Source of the DNA: an uncultured Lachnospiraceae bacterium
GTDB taxonomy: Bacteria; Bacillota; Clostridia; Lachnospirales; Lachnospiraceae
Length of the DNA: 42,916 nucleotides
Reading direction: 5' to 3'
Assembly (NCBI GenBank): GCA_910583835.1
Contig: CAJTYM010000002.1
Location: 1 to 42,916 of the forward strand
In this document: positions 7,823-15,464 of the stretch, in pieces
How positions within the stretch are numbered: position 1 is the first letter of the stretch
Layout of the letters: the number at the start of each line of letters is the position of its first letter
The notes under the pieces: generated by a model
Databases searched by the model: none
What the model was told of the DNA's origin: nothing
What the model saw: only the letters and a program-made list of their open reading frames with translations
Made by a program: the position numbers and the translations under genes

Positions 7823-8460
7823 CAACTTGCCAGATACTCGTTAGACAGCTGTTCATAACAATTTAGATACAATAATTTAGCCTCTTCTGTCTTTCCTTCT
7901 TCCAAAAGTGCTACACAAGGACGAATCATCTGACAGTACAAATTGTCATATATCATGTCTCTCTTACCCGATTTTTCAATTTGCTGAATAATAAGAGGTG
8001 CTTTGCGATAATACTCAAGTACCTTTCCACGGAAAGACTCATCTTCCTGTACCATAATATCCCGATACTTACGAAGTGTTTGTAACTCTACACAATCATC
8101 TGTAAGCCCTTTATACTCTACGCAAGCAGATGTGATAAAACATCCTCCGCCATTGCCACCTGCATCTCCCCAATTTCCAGAACTGTTACTCCAACCCTTA
8201 TCAGACCAGTTTCCAGAACTGTTATTCCAACCCTTATCCATCCAACTTCCAGAACTATTATTCCATCCTTTATCCTGCCAACTTCCAGAACTATTGTTCC
8301 ATCCACTATCTATCCAGCTTCCAGAACTATTATTCCAAGCAAGCACTACTCCATTTCCGTTTACAAGAACCCCATCAGGCGTAACCAACTTCCCATCTGT
8401 TCCAAAAGAAACATCCAATGCTTTACCCAATTTCTTTGAAAAAACTCTTATCTTGTCCAT
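7822..8460 (-). CDS. Candidate radical-SAM-modified repeat precursor protein with CFI-box-like C-terminus
   Basis: This is a 212-residue protein; AAAGGAGG lies seven bases before the ATG. Residues 1-41 form a leader-like region with KLVTPDGVLVNGNGVV. Residues 42-101 are five 12-residue repeats of the form W-[NS]-N-S-S-G-[SN]-W-x-D-x-G, giving ten Trp (42, 49, 54, 61, 66, 73, 78, 85, 90, 97), each with Asn or Asp two positions on. A GGNGGG hinge leads to CFITSAC (107-113) and LQTLRKYRD (127-134), which match the CFI-box C-terminal domain style, then a helical tail to the end. There is no signal peptide. The gene overlaps the upstream radical SAM gene by 13 bases and the GNAT gene by one. The reading as a RiPP-like substrate rests on operon context and on W-x-N/D matching known three-residue cyclophane sites; it is inference. 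Confidence 0.75.
   Translation of the reverse strand: MDKIRVFSKKLGKALDVSFGTDGKLVTPDGVLVNGNGVVLAWNNSSGSWIDSGWNNSSGSWQDKGWNNSSGSWMDKGWNNSSGNWSDKGWSNSSGNWGDAGGNGGGCFITSACVEYKGLTDDCVELQTLRKYRDIMVQEDESFRGKVLEYYRKAPLIIQQIEKSGKRDMIYDNLYCQMIRPCVALLEEGKTEEAKLLYLNCYEQLSNEYLAS
8158..8337 (-). repeat. Five tandem 36-bp repeats encoding the Trp-Asn-Ser-Gly array
   Basis: Five in-frame units of 36 bp encode the 12-residue repeats of the putative precursor. The central three are nearly identical at the DNA level, while the outer two differ (IDSG at the first and WSN/WGDAG at the last), as expected when repeats expand from the middle. Substitutions avoid all Trp and all +2 Asn/Asp codons. Confidence 0.9.
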
Positions 8461-9407
8461 ATAATTTCCTCCTTTTCAGATTTTGTATTGCAAATTGGTC
8501 TTAATAGACCTTCTTGCCCATATTTATATGCAGATTTCCAAACACCTACACACCATTTTTGTACATCACATTTTTTACAAGTTTCATAAAACGAGTTACA
8601 TTCACTAGGCACATTATAATCCACTTTTCTTTCATCAGTATTTGGGGCAATATAGGTATTAAGTGTATTAGAATTCAAATTATAATATTTCCAATAATAT
8701 GGATCTGTTAAGCACAATGGTGTCTCAATAAATGAAATATTACGTTTTTTTGCCATTTTTGTTTCCAGATAGTCCAATACTTGTTCTATGGATGGTTGAA
8801 TATCTTCCATTGAAAGAAAAAGCTCTTCAATATTCTTTTCAGCTTTACCGCTATAATCCATAGTGCAAAATTGGAAACTAACTTTTGGCGGATAATGTTC
8901 CTCTAAATACTTAAATGTATCCATTAATGTAAAAAGGCTGATACGATTAAATATATGCTTAATCGTTACAGGTATCCCTTCCTCCACTAAATTATCAAGC
9001 CCTTCCAATGTTTCCATTAGACTTCCCTGTACACCAGTAATTCTATCATGGATTGTAGGATTACTAGAATGTATAGCTGTAATGATATCAAATTTATTTT
9101 TTGGCATAAAATTTTTAATGGATTTTACCATTTCCTTTTTCCGGCATTGTGAAGCATTTGATAAAACTGTAATACAAAATCCCTTTTTTGCTATAAACTC
9201 TAATATTTTCAGAAAATCTGGATGCAACATTGGTTCACCACCGGATAGTACAATATGTTCCACCGTTTCTGTTTGCCGTATCAGTTCCACCCTCTCTTTT
9301 ACTTCATTACAACTTAGTCGTTTATGAAGTCGATCATAAGTTGTCAAAGGACAACATCGGCAGTTATGATTGCATTCATATCCGATAGCTAAATACGAAG
9401 ACCCCAT
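8448..9407 (-). CDS. Radical SAM enzyme (HxsC-like second maturase)
   Basis: This is a 319-residue protein. The ATG at 9407 has GAGGTGAT five bases upstream; a GTG nine bases earlier overlaps that site and is less likely. The 4Fe-4S/SAM motif is C12-NHN-C16-RC-C19, followed by the GGEP motif in IVLSGGEPML and a TIM-barrel core. The C-terminal part has PLCLTDPYYWKYY and CKKCDVQKWCVGVW, a Cys cluster that may bind an auxiliary iron-sulfur cluster. The motif order of PLC then CxxCx5C resembles HxsC of the His-Xaa-Ser system, where two radical SAM enzymes serve one repeat protein. It lies between the SPASM enzyme and the repeat protein, in an operon with 17-base and -13-base junctions, so the repeat protein is the obvious substrate. 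The reaction is unknown. Confidence 0.85.
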   Translation of the reverse strand: MGSSYLAIGYECNHNCRCCPLTTYDRLHKRLSCNEVKERVELIRQTETVEHIVLSGGEPMLHPDFLKILEFIAKKGFCITVLSNASQCRKKEMVKSIKNFMPKNKFDIITAIHSSNPTIHDRITGVQGSLMETLEGLDNLVEEGIPVTIKHIFNRISLFTLMDTFKYLEEHYPPKVSFQFCTMDYSGKAEKNIEELFLSMEDIQPSIEQVLDYLETKMAKKRNISFIETPLCLTDPYYWKYYNLNSNTLNTYIAPNTDERKVDYNVPSECNSFYETCKKCDVQKWCVGVWKSAYKYGQEGLLRPICNTKSEKEEIIWTR

Positions 9408-9424
9408 ATCTATCACCTCGCTTT

Positions 9425-10756
9425 TTATCTAATATAGCCATCAAGAACTCCTTCAATCAGCCTTGGATAAATGGCTCGGTTCAAACTACATTCTGTTTCA
9501 TCTATTTGCCCATCCTTGCGCAAATATTGATTTCTACTACTGCATCCTCCTTGACAATAGTACCACCATGGACACCCACAACAACGCCCATCCTTTTTTG
9601 GCAGAAAAAAATTATTCTTTTTCATTGCCTTTTCTAACTGAATTCCTATATCAACCTTATCATAAATTGAGCCTATTCTCTCTTCTGGAAAATCAAGCAT
9701 TTCACAAGGAAAAATGCCTCCATCTTGACCAAAGGAAACCATTTTCTTTCCACCTTGGCATCCATGGGAAATGCAACAACTAGCATTGCTTCTATGAAGT
9801 AGATTCTTTACTCTAATTTCAATATTGCCCTCTGAAAACTCCGCTCCAAGACTTTTAAATGCTTGAAGATAATCTAAAAGTTCATTAGCAAACCAAAAAA
9901 TTTCATCTTCCTCTAAAGACAAGCTCTCCTCACAAGCATGAACATTGTCTCTAACAAGATTAAATTTCATAGACGTTAAATGCAATTTATAAATAAAATA
10001 GTCTAATATTTCTTTTATATATCTATAATTATGTTTTGTAATAATTGTTATTCCACCAAAATCATCTTTATAAAACTTCTGCAAGTTATAAATACCTGCT
10101 TCTACCAAGTCGGCACTTGGTTTACCTGATATTAGTAGTCTCTGCTGATTGTGAAGCCTTGGCGAACCATCTAAACTTATCCCTATATGTATTCCCCATT
10201 CAAATAATTTTTCCGCAACTTCATTTGTAATTAAGCTAGCATTTGTTTCAATATCTATAGCCACTTGCAAATCTGTATGCTTGAAAAAATCTATGACATA
10301 TTCTATCCGATCCATAGCAAGAATCGGCTCACCTCCCCACATTTGCAATCCAATCTTCGTGATTCTTTCTTTATGACAATACGATAAGATATATTGTAAT
10401 ATATCATTCAACACATTGGCAGAAATGGTATTAGCATTATGCAAATCACGAAAACAATATACACAATTAAAATTACATTTTTTTGTCAAATCAATAATAA
10501 AGTACCGTATGTCTATTTGTTTCTCACAGCGAAACATTACTTTTCCTGGTACATAAGCCAATCCATGTTGAATTAGCTTAAACTGCAATCCTGAAGGTAA
10601 CACTTGAACCCGAATATTTTTCAATAATGTATCATCTATAAGAATTGCACATCCATTTTCGCCAAGTAGAAAATGCTTGCCATTTTTCGAAAACAAGTAA
10701 CACCCTAAAAAGCTAAAATCACCTATCTTAAATGGATTTAAATATTCCATTTTCAT
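9425..10756 (-). CDS. Radical SAM/SPASM peptide maturase (HxsB-like)
   Basis: This is a 443-residue protein. Residues 1-80 form an N-terminal domain (FLGCYLFSKNGKHFLLGENG) like the substrate-binding region seen at the start of several peptide maturases. The radical SAM core follows with C94-NFN-C98-VY-C101 and the MWGGEP motif. The C-terminal SPASM-type region has Cys residues in SHGCQGGKK, GGIFPCEM, and C-CGCPWWYYCQGGC, enough for one or two auxiliary 4Fe-4S clusters. This is the architecture of anSME- and cyclophane-type maturases. The ATG overlaps the stop of the 88-aa gene (ATGA). Together with the second radical SAM enzyme it most likely modifies the Trp-rich repeat protein. The crosslink type cannot be read from the sequence. 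Confidence 0.9.
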   Translation of the reverse strand: MKMEYLNPFKIGDFSFLGCYLFSKNGKHFLLGENGCAILIDDTLLKNIRVQVLPSGLQFKLIQHGLAYVPGKVMFRCEKQIDIRYFIIDLTKKCNFNCVYCFRDLHNANTISANVLNDILQYILSYCHKERITKIGLQMWGGEPILAMDRIEYVIDFFKHTDLQVAIDIETNASLITNEVAEKLFEWGIHIGISLDGSPRLHNQQRLLISGKPSADLVEAGIYNLQKFYKDDFGGITIITKHNYRYIKEILDYFIYKLHLTSMKFNLVRDNVHACEESLSLEEDEIFWFANELLDYLQAFKSLGAEFSEGNIEIRVKNLLHRSNASCCISHGCQGGKKMVSFGQDGGIFPCEMLDFPEERIGSIYDKVDIGIQLEKAMKKNNFFLPKKDGRCCGCPWWYYCQGGCSSRNQYLRKDGQIDETECSLNRAIYPRLIEGVLDGYIR

Positions 10757-11019
10757 TCAACCAACCCCTCTCTTAAAAGGGTTTCTAAAATCCCTTCTGC
10801 ATTACACTTAACTAACAATAAATTCAAATCCTCATCACTAATTCCCCTATTTAAAGCCAAAAGTAACTGTTGGAGAGAATCCTTTTCTCCCTCCAACATT
10901 ACTTGCCTGTCAGTTAGTGTATTAATTAGAAATAATTTATTATTCATAAAAAAGGCGTCTGCATAACTAGCCAAATAATTCTTTTCAATCATATTTGATT
11001 TATAAAAATATTGTTCCAT
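10753..11019 (-). CDS. Small operon protein, 88 aa, PqqD/RRE-like candidate
   Basis: This acidic 88-residue protein has AGGA seven bases before the ATG. It lies 2 bases after the membrane-protein gene and overlaps the SPASM gene by 4 bases. The pattern of short beta strands (AFFMNNKLFLINTLTDRQV) followed by helices (SLQQLLLALNRGISDEDLN) recalls PqqD-type RiPP recognition elements and the small HxsD partner of Hxs systems, but no diagnostic motif is present. A role in presenting the repeat protein to the enzymes is inferred from size and position only. Confidence 0.6.
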   Translation of the reverse strand: MEQYFYKSNMIEKNYLASYADAFFMNNKLFLINTLTDRQVMLEGEKDSLQQLLLALNRGISDEDLNLLLVKCNAEGILETLLREGLVE

Positions 11020-11021
11020 AC

Positions 11022-11684
11022 CTAATTCCTATACAGTTTTCTTTGAGTTTCTGTTATTTTCAATTTTTCTGGCAATCTTGAAACATATTCTTCCATTTCC
11101 TTAATCATCTCTCTTCCCCTTTCAAACATATCCTTATTCAAATTTTTTGATATTTGAAACAAATCGTTTAAAGTGGTAGCAGCAGAAAGTTCTTGAATAT
11201 CCTCCAAGCACTCATCCAATTTTTTGTACAAATTATTTACTGAATCTCCAAAGCGTTTTGCTTTATCGACAAATCTTAAAATATCATTAAATGCTTTTCC
11301 TTGTTTCGCTTCACCGCAAACGGCTAAAGAATCCCATATATCACCCTTGTGAACATCAAAATAAGGAAAAGCCACCGAAAAAGCATTATTCTTCAATATA
11401 TCCCGTACTGCGAAAACATTTTGTGCATCATAAGCATTTTCCCATAATGATTTTGTAGATATCAAAAAGTTTTCAAACGGATTGATAAACTCTGTGATAA
11501 ATTCTACACTTACATGTGATAACACTTCTTGTTTTTTAATTTGCAATCCATCATCAAATATTTTCTGCGCTACAAGGTATGCCTTCCTCCCAAAATAAAC
11601 ACTAAACGCCGAAAGTATCAGTCCTATAATTTCCATCATTGCATTTAATAAATAATTATAATTCTCAACAAAATTCTTTAACAT
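11022..11684 (-). CDS. Membrane-anchored coiled protein, first gene of the radical SAM operon
   Basis: This is about 220 residues. The start is ambiguous between ATG 11684 and GTG 11687, the latter with AAGG about ten bases upstream. Residues of about 15-37 are a single hydrophobic helix (MEIIGLILSAFSVYF) followed by RKAY; the remainder is soluble and helical, with long Glu/Lys-rich segments near the C-terminus (EMEEYVSRLPEKLKITET). There is no signal-peptide cleavage site, so an N-out anchored protein with a cytoplasmic body is likely. The family was not recognised. Two bases separate its TAG from the 88-aa gene, so it belongs to the operon. It could anchor the maturation complex or act as immunity protein. 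Confidence 0.65.
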   Translation of the reverse strand: MLKNFVENYNYLLNAMMEIIGLILSAFSVYFGRKAYLVAQKIFDDGLQIKKQEVLSHVSVEFITEFINPFENFLISTKSLWENAYDAQNVFAVRDILKNNAFSVAFPYFDVHKGDIWDSLAVCGEAKQGKAFNDILRFVDKAKRFGDSVNNLYKKLDECLEDIQELSAATTLNDLFQISKNLNKDMFERGREMIKEMEEYVSRLPEKLKITETQRKLYRN

Positions 11685-11992
11685 CACCTACAACTGCCTT
11701 CTATTCTCACTAGCATTTCTCATATTCCCATAAATTTTATATATTACCACCTGTTTACAAGTTTTTGTTTAAGTACAAGATATAAATTAAATCGTCACTA
11801 ATATATAATTTGAGTTTTTGCAATAATATGTCAAAATTCGAAAAGTTGTAAATTAGTGCATATTTAAAATATCTCATAATTATTATAATTCTTTGAGCTA
11901 ATTATACAATATGGCTACACCATACTTTGTCGAACTACAAAAAACCTTGCAGTCCACTGTCGAACCGCAAGACATTTTGTCATCTCGGAACT
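11685..11992. promoter_or_regulatory. Intergenic region with probable promoter of the radical SAM operon and possible recombination relic
   Basis: This is about 300 bases of very AT-rich DNA. On the minus strand TTGACA (11834-11829) is a good -35; a -10 is less clear (ATTATA at 11809-11804, 19-base spacing). Near the recombinase end the octamer TGTCGAAC occurs twice, 30 bases apart (11929-11936 and 11959-11966), inside a stretch that also carries CTTGC/GCAAG arms. That position, just past the last recombinase, is where an old attachment site could lie. No ORF is seen. Confidence 0.35.
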
Positions 11993-13567
11993 TTATCTTT
12001 CCACACCTATTTCCAAGCCTGACTTAAACTCCACCCTCATCCTATTCTCATACACCGTAATTTTCTCCACCAACCTCCGAACCAACTGCTCATCATATGC
12101 CAGCGGCTCGTTCACCTGCTTTTCTAAAAACTCCCGCATTTCCTCATTTCTCTGCCGCCTTCCATCCCACTCTGCATCCTGTGCCAGAACATCCTGCCGC
12201 TGCTCCCTCAGTTTATGAATCTCATTCGCAACATCTCCATATTCCTTTTTGCCGTTCGCCAGTCGCAGGAGCTTCTGCTGTAACTCCTTCAGCCTGCGGT
12301 CAATCTCCGCAATCTGCTCCCCACTTTCACTCTCCAGCACCTCTCTGATATTCTTATCTAAAACAGGCAGGAATACATCCTTTCCGCCCAATACTTCCTG
12401 GATTGCCTTTACCACCGCATCCTGCAGATTCGATTCCTGAATAGTCGGTGCATCACATTTCTTTGGTCCATGCTCCACACGGGTGCAGCACCGCCAGACC
12501 GTGGAATGTTTCCCCCTGTTATTCCATGCAATCCTGCGGTAAATATCCCCGCATTTGGAGCAGTAAACAATGCTTGACAAAGCATACTTGCTACTATAGA
12601 CCCGTTTCTTCCTTTTTGCCCCACTGTGGAGGTTTGCCCTCTGCACCATCTCCTCCTGAACCTGCATATAAAGGTCACGTGGAATGATTGGCTCGTGGCT
12701 GTTCTCCACATAATACTGCGGCACAATGCCATTGTTTTTGACCCGCTTCTTGGAAAGGAAATCCACTGTATAGGTTTTCTGCAGGAGGGCATCCCCGATA
12801 TACTTCTCGTTCTGCAATATTTTCTTCAACGTTTCCGGCCGCCACTTTGCCTTTCCTGCCGCTGTCAGGATGCCGTCTGCCTCCAGGCTTTTCCCAATCT
12901 GTGCGAGGCTCGCCCCTTCCAGGTACTCCCGGTAAATCCGTTTTACAACCTCTGCCTCTTCCGGCTCAATAATCAGCTGCCCTTCCTCATCCTTCGTGTA
13001 TCCAAGGAAACGGTTATGGTTGACCTGCACAAGCCCCTGCTGATAGCGGTACTGCAGCCCAAGCTTCACATTCTGGCTTAAGGACTGGCTTTCCTGCTGT
13101 GCCAGCGATGCCATGATGGTCAGCAGCACCTCCCCTTTAGAATCCATAGTATTGATATTCTCTTTCTCGAAAAGCACAGGGATATTCCTGTCCTTTAACT
13201 GACGGATGTATTTCAGACAGTCCAGTGTGTTCCTCGCAAAACGGCTGATGGACTTGGTAATGACCATATTGATTTTCCCTGCCATGCATTCCTCGATCAT
13301 GCGGTTAAATTCCCCGCGCTTGCGGGTGTCAGTGCCAGATAGTCCTTCATCCGCAAATATCCCGGCCAGTTCCCATTCGGGATTTTTCTGTATATATTCC
13401 GTATAATGTTCGATCTGTGCCTCATAGCTTGTCGCCTGTTCCTCACTGTCCGTGGAAACATGGCAATAAGCAGCAACCCGCAGTTTTGGCTTACCCTCAT
13501 CCTTTTCCTGACTCACAGCATGATATCTTGCCGGGATGACTGTCACATTTGCATTCTTGTTTATCAA
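11993..13567 (-). CDS. Large serine recombinase, full length but with Arg-to-His active-site change
   Basis: This is a 524-residue protein with a TTG start (MINKNANVTVIPARYHAV) after a GAGGG site. Domains in order are a catalytic resolvase domain (about 28-175) with AAYCHVSTDSEEQ and SRFARNT, a recombinase domain (about 190-300; FLGYTKDEEGQL, ILQNEKYIGDALLQKTYT), a zinc ribbon (CSKCGDIYRR ... CCTR) and a C-terminal coiled coil and beta tail. The family normally has Y-x-R-V-S; here the Arg two residues before the nucleophilic Ser is His, a single-base change (CGY to CAT). That Arg is an active-site residue in serine recombinases, so catalysis is doubtful. It is the third member of a tandem recombinase set; the two before it are damaged. 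Confidence 0.92.
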   Translation of the reverse strand: MINKNANVTVIPARYHAVSQEKDEGKPKLRVAAYCHVSTDSEEQATSYEAQIEHYTEYIQKNPEWELAGIFADEGLSGTDTRKRGEFNRMIEECMAGKINMVITKSISRFARNTLDCLKYIRQLKDRNIPVLFEKENINTMDSKGEVLLTIMASLAQQESQSLSQNVKLGLQYRYQQGLVQVNHNRFLGYTKDEEGQLIIEPEEAEVVKRIYREYLEGASLAQIGKSLEADGILTAAGKAKWRPETLKKILQNEKYIGDALLQKTYTVDFLSKKRVKNNGIVPQYYVENSHEPIIPRDLYMQVQEEMVQRANLHSGAKRKKRVYSSKYALSSIVYCSKCGDIYRRIAWNNRGKHSTVWRCCTRVEHGPKKCDAPTIQESNLQDAVVKAIQEVLGGKDVFLPVLDKNIREVLESESGEQIAEIDRRLKELQQKLLRLANGKKEYGDVANEIHKLREQRQDVLAQDAEWDGRRQRNEEMREFLEKQVNEPLAYDEQLVRRLVEKITVYENRMRVEFKSGLEIGVER

Positions 13568-13572
13568 CCTCT

Positions 13573-13985
13573 CTATCCCTCGCTTTCTATCAGGCTGTAA
13601 GCATATTCCGCCTACAGGAACGGATCATCAAATGTCTGCTCCGCCGGCTTCGTATGAAACACTGTGGGAATCTGAATCTCCTCCTGCTTCTCAGGCTCTT
13701 TTATCCTGCCGAGGGCTGCCGCCCGCCTCATCCGTTCCTGTTCTGCCTTGTCGAATGTCTCCCTGTCTATGATTGCCGGATAATATTCATCCCCAAGATA
13801 ATGCTTGTTTTTAAGCATCCAGCTGATTCCTCCGTGGAAAGAAATAACTCCTGCCTTTTTGCGGCAGTTGCCAGGCTGTCGCCTTCCAGATAAAACTGGA
13901 AAATCTGCCGTATCTGTCCTGCTGCCGCTTCATCCACCACGGCGCATCCATTTTCAATCTTATAACCAAACGGTGTATGACCCAT
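13573..13985 (-). pseudogene. Middle recombinase-domain gene of the tandem set, frameshifted and with a nonsense codon
   Basis: The ATG at 13985 directly follows the stop of the upstream recombinase. It reads MGHTPFGYKIENG and then AAAGQIRQIFQFYLEGDSL, as in the short recombinase-domain proteins often found between two large serine recombinases. At an A5 run (about 13853-13857) the frame shifts: one more A would restore HGGISWMLKNKHYLGDEYYP. The restored frame runs to DDPFL, where TAG (13614-13612) replaces a likely CAG; beyond it the sequence still reads AEYAYSLIESEG before a proper stop at 13573. Two independent lesions make it a pseudogene, although a -1 slip on the A run would bypass the first. 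Confidence 0.8.
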
Positions 13986-14822
13986 TTACCTCACCAGCCT
14001 TTCTTTCAACGTAATCCCGCATTTCAGTTCAAACCCCACCTCTGTCCGGGAATATACTATAATCCGGTTTACATATTCTTCAAACAGTCCGTTGTCAAAT
14101 GCAGTCAGCATTTCAGATTTTGATGCAAATTTCAGAAGCCTAGTGACCTCCTCGATCTTTGACAGATTCCCATTCATCATCTTTATATGGATATCTTTCT
14201 GTCCCTGCAGATGCTCCAGTTCCGCCGCCAGTTCATTTATTTCCTTGTTGAAAAGGGCAGGCTCCAGATAACCTTTCGCCATCAGCCCTGACAGCACCTG
14301 TCCTCTCTCCATGACCGCCTCAATCCTGTCCTCCAGTTCACTGACCCTGTGGCAGCTGCCTTCATCATCCACCCTGCGCAGGCTGTCCAGCAGCGGACGG
14401 AGGATTTTCCGGTGTCCATAAACCAGCTTATTCATCATCGTTGTAAATGCCGCCTCCACAGCATCGTTACGGATAAACTTCATGGAACATTCCCCTTTTT
14501 TCTCTATATGTCTGGAACAGCACCATGCAATGTACTTCTGGTGGGTGGAATAATGGATTCTCCTCTCGAACATACTTCCACACTCCGAGCAGACAATCCT
14601 GCCCGATAGCGGGTAACGGTTCTGATATTTGCTCCCACTGGTCACACCCTTTTCTTTTCCCCTCTGGCTGATGACTGCAGCCACCTCCTCAAATGTCTCC
14701 CTGCTTACGATGGCAGGATGGTGGTTTTCCATGTATTTTCCAACAGTCTGAATCTCATCATCTGCCAGCTTATTTTCCCCTGTTTCCTTTCCTTCCAGTA
14801 CAATGCCTGATTTCCGATTCTG
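13986..14822 (-). pseudogene. 5'-truncated large serine recombinase (first of the tandem set)
   Basis: About 279 in-frame codons remain. They start with a short stretch lacking homology, then ENHHPAIVSRETFEEV (end of the recombinase domain), a zinc ribbon (CSECGSMFERR ... CCSRHIEKKGEC), a coiled coil and the C-terminal tail ending GITLKERLVR. The catalytic resolvase domain and most of the recombinase domain are missing; an in-frame TGA lies at 14825-14823 and the flavodoxin gene begins soon after. The junction therefore marks a deletion that removed roughly the first half of the gene. Translation from the internal ATG at 14732 would give a 248-residue protein with no catalytic domain. Confidence 0.82.
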
Positions 14823-14905
14823 TCACATTACCTGTAATACCTTTCATAAATCCCTGCAATCTCCCCATCCGTTTTCTTGGCAGAATCACAGGCAAAAAAC
14901 ATGCC

Positions 14906-15382
14906 TTATATCCACTCTGCCGCCCAGTCAGCAAGTATTTTACCTGTTGCATTCGCCGCAAACCGCTTTCCATTCACAACTTTTGCGCCTGACGCCAGAG
15001 CCTGCATATTTGCCCCAGCTTCCCCAAGCGGGCTCCCACCGGATGTAGCAAAAGGAACTACGGTCTTTCCACTGAAATCATAGGCTTCCATAAAGGTATC
15101 GATAATGGATGGCTCACGATACCACCATACTGGAAAACCGACAAATACAACATCATACTGCGCCATATCCTCTACCCGGGAACGGATTGCCGGGCGGCAG
15201 TTCCTGTCATCCATTTCCACGGAACTCCTGCTGCCTTTATCCTGCCAGTCAAGGTCTGCAGGCGTATATGGATTTTCCGGCTCAATCTCAAACAACCTGC
15301 CCCCGATTTCTCCTGCCAGCCTCTCTGCCACTTTTGCAGTCACTCCGCTTGCACTGAAATATGCTACTAACACTTTACTCAT
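14906..15382 (-). CDS. Flavodoxin (MerR-controlled)
   Basis: This is a 158-residue protein; AAGGAGG lies nine bases before the ATG at 15382. It starts MSKVLVAYFSASGVTAKVAE, the FMN-phosphate loop of the flavodoxin_4 type (F-S-A-S-G-x-T). FVGFPVWWYREPSIIDTF and FATSGGSPLG are the second and third flavin-binding loops. It is a soluble electron carrier or quinone-reductase-like protein. It is divergently arranged with the MerR gene at 15525, and its promoter has the 19-bp spacer and dyad typical of MerR activation, so it is almost certainly the target of that regulator. Confidence 0.93.
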   Translation of the reverse strand: MSKVLVAYFSASGVTAKVAERLAGEIGGRLFEIEPENPYTPADLDWQDKGSRSSVEMDDRNCRPAIRSRVEDMAQYDVVFVGFPVWWYREPSIIDTFMEAYDFSGKTVVPFATSGGSPLGEAGANMQALASGAKVVNGKRFAANATGKILADWAAEWI

Positions 15383-15464
15383 TGTCAAAATCCTCCTTTT
15401 TGTTTTCATTGACTTTTCGTTTCATACCTCTTATACTAAATTTAAGTTTCTCATGTTCATGTTA

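Noticed and set aside
8132..8464. 110-aa plus-strand ORF with repeated PELLFQPLS units
   Set aside because: It is the antisense shadow of the 36-bp repeats of the precursor gene and has no ribosome site.
7265..11687. Naming the operon as a true His-Xaa-Ser (hxsABCD) system
   Set aside because: The repeat protein has no His-x-Ser repeats and the 88-aa protein lacks a diagnostic HxsD motif; only the layout and the enzymes look similar.
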